Positions 9,490 to 18,926 of a DNA stretch of 64,000 nt are shown here, piece by piece. The DNA lies in the IMG/VR virus record IMGVR_UViG_3300010375_000001, positions 1 to 64,000 of that record; one strand, written 5' to 3'. This DNA is from a virus. Within the stretch, counting starts at the first letter, position 1; every line of letters begins with the position of its first letter. Below the pieces are notes generated by a model. That model had not been told where the DNA came from, ran no database searches, and saw only the letters and a program-made list of their open reading frames with translations. The position numbers and the translations under genes were made by a program.

Positions 9490-11853
9490 ATGCAAGAGCA
9501 ATATACAGCTACCTATCCCAAGGACAATATTAATCCTAAAGATAAAGATGTCAACTGGGGCATGCAGTACGCTAAAAGTTCGTGGGCGGATTGGAACTAT
9601 ACTATACCTCGAACCGTGTTTTATAATGCGGCAGATAAGTATGAGGAACTTCGTCTATACGCATGCGGGAAACAGCCGGTCAATAAATATAAGAAGCTGA
9701 TGGGCGTTGATGAGCAGACGAACAATACGTATCTGAACCTTGATTGGACCGTGCGCCCCTTCATCATCCAGAAGCGGGATGTCGCGATCAGCAAGATCCT
9801 GCAAGCAGCACATAGTATCGTCTGTACGCCGATTGATCCCACCGCCAAGGCAGAACTCCAAGGGTACTATGCGGCGGCGAAGGCCAAGATCGCTATGCAA
9901 ATGATGATGCAGCAGCAGAACCCAGAACTAGCTAATCATCCGTTGCTGCAACAGGCACCCGGCGATCCGGAGGATTTTGAAGAGTTGCAAATGCGGATCG
10001 ATTTCGGCGAGCAGTTCAATAGGGCTAGGGATGCAGAGGAAGCGATACAGCTGGGCTTCTATGAGAACAACGAGAAGGAGTTCGATAAGAAAATGGTGGA
10101 GGACCTGTTCGATTGCGGAATAGCGGGCTACCGGGAATGGCTCGGCGATGATAACAAGCCGAAGTTTCGAAACATCAATCCCGAAGCGGTCATTACCAAT
10201 TACTGCCGCTACGCCGACTTCCGGGACCTGAAGCACGCCGGCGAAATCATCGACGTGCTGCTTGTCGATCTGGCCACCTTAACCGATAAAGAGGGCAACA
10301 TGGTCTTTAACGATGATCAGATTAAGGATATGGCCAACAACGTCGCTGGCAAATGGAGCAACCCGGCGATGGTCGGACGGAGTACGAACTACTTCAAGGG
10401 ATATGATAAGTTCAAGGTCAAGGTCCTGGATATTGAATTCTTTTCTTACAATGAACTGAATTTCGAGAGTAATATCAACCGGAGGGGCAATATCATTTTT
10501 TCCAATGCTCCCTGGGATAAGGAAAACAATGTTAAGAACAAGTATATCCGCAAGAAGATCAAGGTCGTCTACTGTTGCAAGTGGATTATCGGCACCGATT
10601 ACGCCTACGATTTCCATCTCAAGGAAGATATGAAAAGAGCCGTAGAACCGAAGAAGAAAGCCGATACCAGCTTGAGCTTCCGGTTCTATGCCCTCAACTT
10701 CTACGAAATGCGGGCTACAGGCATGATGGAGCGCTTGATGCCATTGGTGGATGATTACCAGCTGACCATTTACCACATCCAGAACTTCAAGAACCGGATG
10801 ATCCCCAACGGCTGGTGGATCGACCTGGATGCGCTGGAGAATGTGGCACTCAACAAGGGGGGCGAGAACATGAAGCCGATGGACCTGCTCGATATGTTCA
10901 TGACTACGGGCGTCCTGGTGGGGCGCTCCCAAGGAGTCATGGGGGATAACGTCAACTACAAGCCCATCATTCCGATCCAAAATACGCTCGCTACGGAATT
11001 GCAGGCGCTGTATAATGATCTGCAAATGACGATCAACCAGATACAGGCGATGATCGGCCTCAATGATATTACGGATGCCAGCACGCCCAGTCCCAAGCTG
11101 TTGAATGGCGTGGCGACGATGATGGACCAGGGCACCAATAACTCGCTTTATCCGCTGATGCAGGCCAAGAAGATGCTCAAAGAGAAGCTGGCCAACGATG
11201 TGCTCATCCGGATGCAACAGGGCTTAAGGAAAGGGGGTGTAGCGGGATATGCCCCGGCGTTGAACACCAATACGCTTAAGTTTATCGAGGTCAGTAACGT
11301 GCTCTGTCTAAGGGACTATGGGATTATACTGGAAGAGAAGCCCACCGACGAACAGAAGCAGTTCCTGTATCAGCAGCTGCAATTTGATATTCAAAACGGC
11401 TTTCTCGATACCTCCGATGCCTTCTATATTATGGATACCTATAATATTAAGCAGGCGCAGATGATCCTGTCGTATCGAGCGAAACGCAACAAGCAGCAGA
11501 TGGAGCAGGCTAAGCAAGCCGCTGCGGCTCAAACGATCCAGGGACAGCAACAAACGGCGCAGCTCTCGGCCCAGATGGCGCAACAACTGGAGCAACTCAA
11601 GCATCAAAACAAGATGGAGGAGATCGCCTTGCAAGGGCAGTTTACGCTGCAAGATACCCGTCTTAAGATGGGGCTACAGTTGCAGGGGCAAGAGCAGTCC
11701 AATCAAGTCGCGATGGCCGGGCATTTGATTGCCGCACAGACGAAGGAAAATATGCAGAAGCGAGAGAAGGGCATGCCGGAGGAACAGATCCAGCAGGGGG
11801 GCGAAAGCGGACCGGGCATGGAGCAAAACATACCCGAGGAGGCCATGAGCTAA
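9490..11853 (+). CDS. Portal protein
   Basis: A 787-residue protein immediately after terL, the classic portal position. The N-terminal region (ADKYEELRLYACGKQP and NTYLNLDWTV at roughly residues 40-95) and the long Gln-rich helical C-terminal tail (about 660-787) are typical of portals of Bacteroidota short-tailed phages. It would form the dodecameric ring at one capsid vertex, binding TerL during packaging. Expected to be translated together with terL. Confidence 0.8.
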   Translation: MQEQYTATYPKDNINPKDKDVNWGMQYAKSSWADWNYTIPRTVFYNAADKYEELRLYACGKQPVNKYKKLMGVDEQTNNTYLNLDWTVRPFIIQKRDVAISKILQAAHSIVCTPIDPTAKAELQGYYAAAKAKIAMQMMMQQQNPELANHPLLQQAPGDPEDFEELQMRIDFGEQFNRARDAEEAIQLGFYENNEKEFDKKMVEDLFDCGIAGYREWLGDDNKPKFRNINPEAVITNYCRYADFRDLKHAGEIIDVLLVDLATLTDKEGNMVFNDDQIKDMANNVAGKWSNPAMVGRSTNYFKGYDKFKVKVLDIEFFSYNELNFESNINRRGNIIFSNAPWDKENNVKNKYIRKKIKVVYCCKWIIGTDYAYDFHLKEDMKRAVEPKKKADTSLSFRFYALNFYEMRATGMMERLMPLVDDYQLTIYHIQNFKNRMIPNGWWIDLDALENVALNKGGENMKPMDLLDMFMTTGVLVGRSQGVMGDNVNYKPIIPIQNTLATELQALYNDLQMTINQIQAMIGLNDITDASTPSPKLLNGVATMMDQGTNNSLYPLMQAKKMLKEKLANDVLIRMQQGLRKGGVAGYAPALNTNTLKFIEVSNVLCLRDYGIILEEKPTDEQKQFLYQQLQFDIQNGFLDTSDAFYIMDTYNIKQAQMILSYRAKRNKQQMEQAKQAAAAQTIQGQQQTAQLSAQMAQQLEQLKHQNKMEEIALQGQFTLQDTRLKMGLQLQGQEQSNQVAMAGHLIAAQTKENMQKREKGMPEEQIQQGGESGPGMEQNIPEEAMS

Positions 11854-11938
11854 AACATCGCACGATCTGCTTTTTTTTATAATGGGTCTGTATACTCCTG
11901 TCTAATTTCGGGGACCTACAGCAGGAAAATAACCAATC

Positions 11939-13087
11939 ATGAGTTTTGAGGTTAGAAAGTTTTATGCGGATGAAGCTTCCGCTTACCCCTCTATTTCGTC
12001 TGAAGTGCTAGCCGCTATGGCCACCCAGGGCGTAAAGACGGACGCCGACAGTACCACTGCGGTCCCCGATATCATACTAGCCGAGCCGGTCAAGGCAGAA
12101 CCGGCAGCGGAGGCGGCCAAGCCGGCCGCAGAAGCCAAGCCCACCGAGGCGCCTGCTGTAGCAGAACCGGCAGCACCCGCTGCGGTTCCAGCGGTTCCCA
12201 CACCGTCCGTCACCGAGGCGCCCGCCGAGATAGGGATAGACTGGAGGGAACAGATTAAGAAAGTTGACGCATCAGATATATTAAAGGAGTTGGGCTATGA
12301 CGATAAAATGGTCGGCTTCTTTAACAAATGGCGAACCGATGGAAACATCAGCGAGTATCTAAAGGCCGTCACGGCTGATTTTGATAAGATGACACCGGAA
12401 CAATTGATGAGATATCAGTTGGAACAAAGTTATCCAGAATTCAGTCCGGCGGATATAGAAGAACTCTATCAGGCCAAGGTCATCGATGCCTATAAGTTGG
12501 ACCCTAACACATTTTCTGAGATAGAAGTACGTAGGGGCAATCTTATGCTGAAGGCCGACGCCAAAGCGGTTCGGGAAGCGCTTCAAAAGCAGCAGCAGGA
12601 ATATGTTCTTTCTGCCAAGCCTCCGGCTCCTGCGGTCGATCATTCGGCACAAGAGGCAGAGGCAAACCGAGAGAAATTGCGTGCTCAATATAGCGGTTAC
12701 CTCACCGGTAACCAGGCGACAAAAGATCTCTTAACCAATCGGCGGTTAGTGATGGGAGACGGCGAGGCTGCGTTTAACTACGAAATAGGCGATCCCCAAC
12801 GACTGCTGACCATCCTGCAAGAACCGCAGGAATATGCCCGCCACGTCTTTAATGAGGATGGAAGTCCGATCGTTGATAAGCAGCTCTTCATTGCCGCTGC
12901 CGCTCTCGATCATGTAGGACTGGCCAATAAACTGATTAAATATGGGCGAGATCTGGGGGCAAAGGCCCTGGTCGATCAAATTGAGAATGCAAAAAAACCG
13001 GCAGGAGAAATCAGCAAGGGCGATACGATGCCCGCTAGTCCTGCGGAGGCGATGGCCCGCTTCGGCGTGATTACTTCCAACTCTTGA
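11939..13087 (+). CDS. Scaffold-like head assembly protein
   Basis: 382 residues located between portal and major capsid protein, where scaffold proteins usually lie. Residues about 45-95 are an Ala/Pro/Glu low-complexity segment; the remainder is acidic and helical with Gln-rich stretches. No protease motif is seen. Assignment rests on position and composition. The 85-base gap upstream has a T-run but no clear terminator, and an A-rich box before the ATG. Confidence 0.55.
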   Translation: MSFEVRKFYADEASAYPSISSEVLAAMATQGVKTDADSTTAVPDIILAEPVKAEPAAEAAKPAAEAKPTEAPAVAEPAAPAAVPAVPTPSVTEAPAEIGIDWREQIKKVDASDILKELGYDDKMVGFFNKWRTDGNISEYLKAVTADFDKMTPEQLMRYQLEQSYPEFSPADIEELYQAKVIDAYKLDPNTFSEIEVRRGNLMLKADAKAVREALQKQQQEYVLSAKPPAPAVDHSAQEAEANREKLRAQYSGYLTGNQATKDLLTNRRLVMGDGEAAFNYEIGDPQRLLTILQEPQEYARHVFNEDGSPIVDKQLFIAAAALDHVGLANKLIKYGRDLGAKALVDQIENAKKPAGEISKGDTMPASPAEAMARFGVITSNS

Positions 13088-13133
13088 TAGCGTCAGCTGC
13101 TACTTTATTTTTTCAATTTCAACTCTTCCCATC

Positions 13134-14483
13134 ATGGCAGCAGGTCAACAGGGAACGATGAACAAAGCGTTTGTGAGCGCCATCTCGTTCCTGGATCAAC
13201 GCGATATCAACCCGAATTTACTCGATCAGTCTCGCGATGCGGAATTTACCGACATCATGAAGCTCGTCAATCGGTACAAAGAAGCAAAGGTCCCCATCTA
13301 CAATTATTTTGTCAACAACGACGTGTTCGCGGATAGCACCATCGCATCGGTTTCCAGCGGCTACGGAACAGCTATTATGACGGTCGTGCTTACCTCGGCC
13401 ACTTCCGGTTATGCCCGTCTCAACGATCTGGCGCGTAGCTCCAACACCAATATGATTGGGCAGCAAGCTCTCGTTACGCTGGTCACCAGCGTATCTGGAG
13501 TAGATACCGTGAAGTTGCAATCCGTCAACAATCAGCCGCTCTATGCAGTGGCGGGGGATATCCTCTCCTGGTCGTCCAACGCCTTCGGTGAAAATTCCGT
13601 GGCGCCGCCTAACCGGAAATACGGCGTTACCCGGTACATCAACCAGGTGCAGGTTTTCCGCGAAGTCGATGAGATCACCGATATCCAGAAGGTATCCAAG
13701 ATCGAAGTCTCCATCCAGGGCCAGCCGTATTACACGCCCCTCAACCACATCTACAAGCTCAAATCGCTGAATGGGTTTATTTCCGCCCAGATGATTGCCG
13801 GCGTGCAGTCCAGCACGCTCTTCGCCGATTCGAGCCCCTATCTGGCCGATGCGAACGGCAACCCAATCCAGACGACCATGGGGATGGATCAGTACATTAC
13901 CACGTATGGTGCCACCAATCAGGTGGCAACCTTGGGAACGGTTGGGTTTTCCGATGTCAATACGATGATCGACACCTTCCTGGCCAACAAGGCGCCTCGG
14001 GATCAGATGGGCTTCTGCGGTAGCCGCGCGAAACGCCCGTTCGATGTTTGGTTGAAGAACCTCGGCTCTTCTGGCGTCACCTCCGTCCGCCTGATCATCG
14101 ACGGGAAGGAAGTGAACATGGAAGTCGATAAGTTCAGCTACGGCAATTTCGAGTGGGAGTTCATCTACCTACCCATCTTTGACCACCCGCAGCTCTTCGG
14201 TCCGACGATCACCCCGGATATCAACGGGTCGATCTATTGGATTCCGAAAGACAAGATCCAGGTCGAAGGTGGCGGGATGGAGCCGCGCATTCAGATTCGT
14301 TATCTGCCCAAAGCCATGGCCGGTGGTAACTCGATGTCAAACGGGATCATCACCGAGTGGCACACAGGTGCCCTTGCTCCGATCCCGACGAACAGCCAGA
14401 TGGTCTGGCATACGGACTGGTATACGGTACAGGGCTTAGAGATGCTCGGTGTGAAACACATGATGAAGTTCCGGGTTCAGTAA
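13134..14483 (+). CDS. Major capsid protein
   Basis: A 449-residue, neutral, beta-rich protein following the scaffold-like gene and separated from it by only 46 bases. It lacks the low complexity of its neighbour and has the size and composition of an HK97-fold major capsid protein of Bacteroidota podoviruses. It is followed by a strong hairpin (14492-14511) that could attenuate downstream transcription, as often seen after capsid genes. The fold assignment is by position and size, not by a diagnostic motif. Confidence 0.75.
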   Translation: MAAGQQGTMNKAFVSAISFLDQRDINPNLLDQSRDAEFTDIMKLVNRYKEAKVPIYNYFVNNDVFADSTIASVSSGYGTAIMTVVLTSATSGYARLNDLARSSNTNMIGQQALVTLVTSVSGVDTVKLQSVNNQPLYAVAGDILSWSSNAFGENSVAPPNRKYGVTRYINQVQVFREVDEITDIQKVSKIEVSIQGQPYYTPLNHIYKLKSLNGFISAQMIAGVQSSTLFADSSPYLADANGNPIQTTMGMDQYITTYGATNQVATLGTVGFSDVNTMIDTFLANKAPRDQMGFCGSRAKRPFDVWLKNLGSSGVTSVRLIIDGKEVNMEVDKFSYGNFEWEFIYLPIFDHPQLFGPTITPDINGSIYWIPKDKIQVEGGGMEPRIQIRYLPKAMAGGNSMSNGIITEWHTGALAPIPTNSQMVWHTDWYTVQGLEMLGVKHMMKFRVQ

Positions 14484-14491
14484 ACATAGAG

Positions 14492-14511
14492 GGGAGCCCT
14501 CCGGGGCTCCC
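14492..14511 (+). terminator. Hairpin after the capsid gene (attenuator or terminator)
   Basis: An 8-bp GC stem GGGAGCCC/GGGCTCCC with a 4-base loop, starting 8 bases after the capsid stop. The following bases (CTTCACTATA) lack a proper U-run, so partial termination or mRNA 3' stabilisation is more likely than full termination. Confidence 0.5.
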
Positions 14512-14539
14512 TTCACTATAGCCAATAAATATAACCAAT

Positions 14540-15418
14540 ATGTTACAAGCAATTGATCGCTTCAACCAGCTCTCCACAATGATGCGGGAAAGGCTGAACG
14601 AGTCCAGAAAAAACGCTGGGCAGTTTGTCAAATACAAATTCTACATCGGAAACAGAAACCCTGATGGCGAAAAGCGTGCGGCTGGAGAGTTGATTTATCC
14701 CATGACCTATACTGTGTCGCCGGTCACCTATCAGATCATTGATCCTGGCGATAACAAACTCAAGATGATCGGCATGACCGATGGGAAACAGCAGTACGAT
14801 GGGGAAAAAGAAGGGTGGCATTTTCGGCGCGTGCAGGTAATCGAACGGGAGCGCGGTATTAAAACGCTTGATCTGACTATCCCTGAACACATAGAGCAAT
14901 TTGAATACCTGGAGCTGCACCCCAAGCTGGAGGGCGGTGTCTTTCGGGATAAGCATACGCCAGCGATGTTCGCACGCGTCGATGAACTCAAGGAAGCCAA
15001 AACAAAGTTGAAGACCAGGGAGCTTCGAAGCACAGCGCTGATGGTATCCACCAAGATGAATGAAGAGGAGGTCCGGGCATTCGCCGCCGCCATGAACTGG
15101 AATGAGATGGATGACTTGGATATCCTCCGTGATAAGATGACCCATATCGCCGATACCGATCCGGAATTCTTCCGCAAGTTCGTTGAAGATCCGAAGCAGG
15201 AGTATAAGGCCACCACGAAGAGAGCCATAGATGCCAATATCATCAGCTACGTGCCTACAGAGAACAAATTTATCTGGGCTTCCAACGGCAGCACCATCGC
15301 GATGATGGAGCGGGCCGATGGAGTCAGTTACTTGGAGCAAATGGCAGACTGGTTTATGGCTCACAAAAACGGTCAGGATACCTATAAGAAAATTAAAAGT
15401 TTAATCACGGGTAAGTAA
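14540..15418 (+). CDS. Head-associated virion protein of unknown function
   Basis: 292 residues, placed directly after the capsid gene. It has a charged helical N-terminus, a beta-rich segment about residues 45-110, and a helical C-terminus. No catalytic motif recognised. In phages with this gene order the slot usually holds a head-completion or head-associated structural protein; that is inference from order. Confidence 0.6.
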   Translation: MLQAIDRFNQLSTMMRERLNESRKNAGQFVKYKFYIGNRNPDGEKRAAGELIYPMTYTVSPVTYQIIDPGDNKLKMIGMTDGKQQYDGEKEGWHFRRVQVIERERGIKTLDLTIPEHIEQFEYLELHPKLEGGVFRDKHTPAMFARVDELKEAKTKLKTRELRSTALMVSTKMNEEEVRAFAAAMNWNEMDDLDILRDKMTHIADTDPEFFRKFVEDPKQEYKATTKRAIDANIISYVPTENKFIWASNGSTIAMMERADGVSYLEQMADWFMAHKNGQDTYKKIKSLITGK

Positions 15419-15442
15419 AGCAATTGGTTATAGTCCTCCTGG

Positions 15443-16717
15443 ATGTCTTCACGCTGGGAGATCTTATTTCAATATATGCCGGACCTCAGTCAATACATAT
15501 CGATCGCTGTAGTGCTGGACAAGAGTCAGCCAAGCCCCATCCTGAAAGTGGTCGATAACTCGAATTATCCAACCGGCGTTGCGCAAACCATCGCTGGTAT
15601 CTTATCGGTGACACAGCCGGATAACATCACCGTTGCTAATTCCAATTTTTCGGCGCCCGATATCTTTTGGAGTAGCGGAGCACTTGTGCCGGCTATCTTG
15701 GAATTGCGTTTGGATACCAGCCAGACCTTTCAGCGTAGCGGACCAGGGTACACCGTCATCTATACAGTTAGAGCGCCAGGATATAGCGATACGGTGCTGA
15801 CGAAGACGTTTACTCTTCAGTACACGCCATCGACGTTAATCATTACAAACAACTTCGACATCTTCACCCCGCAACTGAGCGTGCAAGATAGCACGACATA
15901 TACTCAAACCGGCGTGACGTTCGACTCCGTAACCGATAGCTGGGGAGCGCAGATCATAACGGTAAACGGAACAACGCAAACCATTACCGGCAGTGGTCAG
16001 ACGTTTGATCTGGCATACCTAGGCCAATATTACGATGCGCAGTACGATGTAGGGTTGACCGTAACGCCAATCTATACCATTACAGCCAGCTCGTTTGTCA
16101 CGGTAATCGATCAATTACAAACCTCAACGACTTTATATGCCAGGGTGGCACCGACGTTATCCGCATTACAAACGGATTTGGCTAACCTTAAAAGCCAGCT
16201 GGACGCGGCAGTCTGCGACTGCAACTTGTATCAAATATTGTTTGATCGTTATAATCTTGCTTCTGCTATTTATAGTCAGTTGGTGGCTCGCGGACAAAGC
16301 GGGTCATTGGCCGGGCTAAACCAGTATATTAACCAACTGCTGAAGATCTTCAACAACAATGTAACTCCGACTTATGTCAACACGAATCAGGTTATACCTC
16401 CGTATGACTGGGGAACCGGCTCAGGAACGGTTAACTGGACGGATATTCTTGGCAGACCAAATACCGTTACGGTCGAATGGCTAGTCGCTCCTGCCAATGG
16501 TTTTCCTGGACCTGGCGCGACCATCTATACAGATAACCGTATGACCGATGTTGCGGCGAGTCGCATTTACGTTTTTCGAAATGGCTTTCCGCAGTTCAAC
16601 GCCAATCCAACGGATGGGGATACGTACTACACGAAGAATACCGCAGACAACTTCTTAACTTTTTCATCTCCCCTAGGCGCCGGCGAAAAAATCATTGTGC
16701 TCATCTTACCGTTATGA
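15443..16717 (+). CDS. Virion protein, possible tail/appendage component
   Basis: 424 residues, Thr/Ser/Asn/Gln-rich and beta-rich in the N-terminal 270 residues, then a short Cys-containing helical hairpin (LDAAVCDCN) and a C-terminal module ending GEKIIVLILPL. Such C-termini occur in phage appendage proteins that present receptor-binding subunits. Its stop overlaps the start of the next tail gene (ATGA), so the two are coupled. Confidence 0.55.
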   Translation: MSSRWEILFQYMPDLSQYISIAVVLDKSQPSPILKVVDNSNYPTGVAQTIAGILSVTQPDNITVANSNFSAPDIFWSSGALVPAILELRLDTSQTFQRSGPGYTVIYTVRAPGYSDTVLTKTFTLQYTPSTLIITNNFDIFTPQLSVQDSTTYTQTGVTFDSVTDSWGAQIITVNGTTQTITGSGQTFDLAYLGQYYDAQYDVGLTVTPIYTITASSFVTVIDQLQTSTTLYARVAPTLSALQTDLANLKSQLDAAVCDCNLYQILFDRYNLASAIYSQLVARGQSGSLAGLNQYINQLLKIFNNNVTPTYVNTNQVIPPYDWGTGSGTVNWTDILGRPNTVTVEWLVAPANGFPGPGATIYTDNRMTDVAASRIYVFRNGFPQFNANPTDGDTYYTKNTADNFLTFSSPLGAGEKIIVLILPL

Positions 16718-18915
16718 GAAAGATACTGATATTAATATTGGTTTTGATTGCGGCTTGTGCAAAATCCCAGACCATTCAATATTTGGGTGGGCCGACGACC
16801 CAAATCTATGTCCGGGGACAGTTGCGAGTCGATACGGTGGTCTATCTTCCCCTGAATGATACGACCTTTACTCCATCCCAGCGCGGCGCTGTTGTTTATA
16901 AAACCAGTAACAATCAATTGTACCTATGGACCGGGTCCAGCTGGTCGCGTATTCTCATCGGGTCAATCGCGTGGGGGGAAATTATCGGCACCCTGTCGAA
17001 TCAGACAGACCTGATCAGCTTTCTTTCTGCGACCTATCAACCTAAGACCACTTTCGGATATGGCCTTCATCAGGCGGGCAGCACCGTCACCTATGATTCT
17101 GCCCTTATCCGCAAGGTAGATACTCTATATCGACTGAACGACTCCACCATCCAATACGTGCTGAATGGCAACTCTCATACGGTACTGTTACGAGGCACGG
17201 CGGCAGGCGGCATCTCCTCACTTGTCTTTACCATTCCGACGACACTTTTCAATTCGCCGGTGACGTTCTCCAACTCTGGCGGAGCCTGGACTGGCACGGC
17301 TACCCTAGCCAATCAAAACGCAAACGTTATTCTCGCCGGCCCGTCGGTAGGTTCTCCATCGGCGCCGACCTTCCGATCGTTAACAACGGGAGACCTGCCT
17401 ATCAATATCCCCAACGGAAACTTGCAAAATTCTTCCATTAATGTAGGCTTGAACACGACGGGACTGACGCCTGCTTGGGATGTTTCGAGTGTTGCATTAG
17501 GAGGATCGATAAACCTGCAAGTCCCCTATGCAGACCCTACCCACACGGGATTTCTACAGGCCACCGACTGGGTAAGCTTTCAAAGTCGAATGGTTAATTT
17601 CGGTAATGCGCCGGGTTGGCAAACGGGAACACTGGCCGCTATTCCGGCTGCAACTACATTATTGCCGGGTACTCATTACACGGCTGTAGATAGCGGCACC
17701 GTCTATGTAGATACCGGCAGCGGAGGCACAAGGGGCTGGAAACAAATTTCAGGCGGCAGCGCCGCCATCACTACGGCCAATTCAATTGTCGGGACGGGCA
17801 GCTCCGGCAATCCTATTCAATTGTCCGGAGATGCCAGTTCGCCCGGAAACAGCAAGTACTACGGAACAAACAGCGGAGGCACAAGGGGATTTTTTTCTTT
17901 GCCTTCCAGCGCGTCCGGAGCCAATCCTACGGGAGTTGTTGGATTGACGGCAGTAAACGGAAGTGCTCCCACCTTTCTTAGATCTGATGGGGCACCGGCC
18001 CTGGATGTAGGTATTTCGCCGACCTGGACGGGCAGCCACCAGTTTAATCAGCCGATTACTGTCTCCAATAGCGGAACCATGATTATCTCTGGTTCATTTT
18101 TTGGAACTAGTAGTGCGGATGATATCAGCGTTTATGCAGGTGGTACGGCACGTTGGGCATTTGTGCGGCCTACCGTGGCCCACAACGCAGGATTCACTGT
18201 TGCAGGCTCTTCTATAGGTCCTGGAGATTCAAGCGGATACTTGATTACAACAAGGCAGGTAGCTACCAATTTTCCGGTGGCTATGCTAATTCCAACTACC
18301 GCACATAAACGAATGTTCCTTGACATCGTTCCCTCAGATACTCTTGATTATTTAGGAAACGGGATAGCGACAATCGATATCTGCAATCAGCCGCTCGATA
18401 GCAGCAAAAATACTACTGGCGCCTTGCGACTTGCGGCCCACGCTAACAGTGTTGATGTGGGGTCGTTTGTTGTTGGCATCGCGCCTCTCCCTGATGTACA
18501 TATCATTTATGGTGTCGGCAATACCGTAATTGGCATTGGAAGCGGCGGAACGACCATAGCGGGAAATACTTATATGGCTAGAAGCCTCGGAAGCGGTAGC
18601 GCTCCGACGACTACAAGTCTGGGAACCAATGTAGTTTCCGCCACAGTTACGGGGACAGACCGATTTATGCAGATTGTTATTGTTACCTCCGGCGCAGTCA
18701 ATGGAGCCCTCTGCACCATTACCCTATCTACCACATGGCCCAATACGCCGATACCCGTAATGGTTCCCGCAGATGCAACAACAGGAACCAACGTCGCAGG
18801 CACAACAGGTGGCTATTTTGCCATTGGAGGCGCTTCGACTACGACGTTAACCGTCAATGGAAAGTTCACTAGCGCCGGGACCTACACTTTTAATATTATG
18901 ATAGGGGGCAATTAA
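16714..18915 (+). CDS. Tail fibre/adhesin-like protein with N-terminal signal peptide
   Basis: 733 residues. The N-terminus has a hydrophobic core and a Cys (ILVLIAACAKSQ) like a Bacteroidota signal or lipoprotein peptide. After it comes a module GAVVYKTSNNQLYLWTGSSW (about residues 50-70) that is common in tail fibres of Bacteroidota phages. The rest is Gly/Ser/Thr-rich beta-repeat sequence with two SGGTRG repeats, consistent with a receptor-binding fibre. A secretion signal on a virion protein is unusual. A phage-encoded surface protein of the lysogen is an alternative. Confidence 0.6.
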   Translation: MRKILILILVLIAACAKSQTIQYLGGPTTQIYVRGQLRVDTVVYLPLNDTTFTPSQRGAVVYKTSNNQLYLWTGSSWSRILIGSIAWGEIIGTLSNQTDLISFLSATYQPKTTFGYGLHQAGSTVTYDSALIRKVDTLYRLNDSTIQYVLNGNSHTVLLRGTAAGGISSLVFTIPTTLFNSPVTFSNSGGAWTGTATLANQNANVILAGPSVGSPSAPTFRSLTTGDLPINIPNGNLQNSSINVGLNTTGLTPAWDVSSVALGGSINLQVPYADPTHTGFLQATDWVSFQSRMVNFGNAPGWQTGTLAAIPAATTLLPGTHYTAVDSGTVYVDTGSGGTRGWKQISGGSAAITTANSIVGTGSSGNPIQLSGDASSPGNSKYYGTNSGGTRGFFSLPSSASGANPTGVVGLTAVNGSAPTFLRSDGAPALDVGISPTWTGSHQFNQPITVSNSGTMIISGSFFGTSSADDISVYAGGTARWAFVRPTVAHNAGFTVAGSSIGPGDSSGYLITTRQVATNFPVAMLIPTTAHKRMFLDIVPSDTLDYLGNGIATIDICNQPLDSSKNTTGALRLAAHANSVDVGSFVVGIAPLPDVHIIYGVGNTVIGIGSGGTTIAGNTYMARSLGSGSAPTTTSLGTNVVSATVTGTDRFMQIVIVTSGAVNGALCTITLSTTWPNTPIPVMVPADATTGTNVAGTTGGYFAIGGASTTTLTVNGKFTSAGTYTFNIMIGGN

Positions 18916-18926
18916 ACTTTTTCTAT

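Noticed and set aside
10279-11217. 312-codon minus-strand frame opposite the portal gene
   Set aside because: His/Ile/Val-rich antisense of a coding gene; nothing recognisable.
14543-15364. 273-codon minus-strand frame opposite the gene at 14540
   Set aside because: Antisense shadow of a well-placed virion gene.
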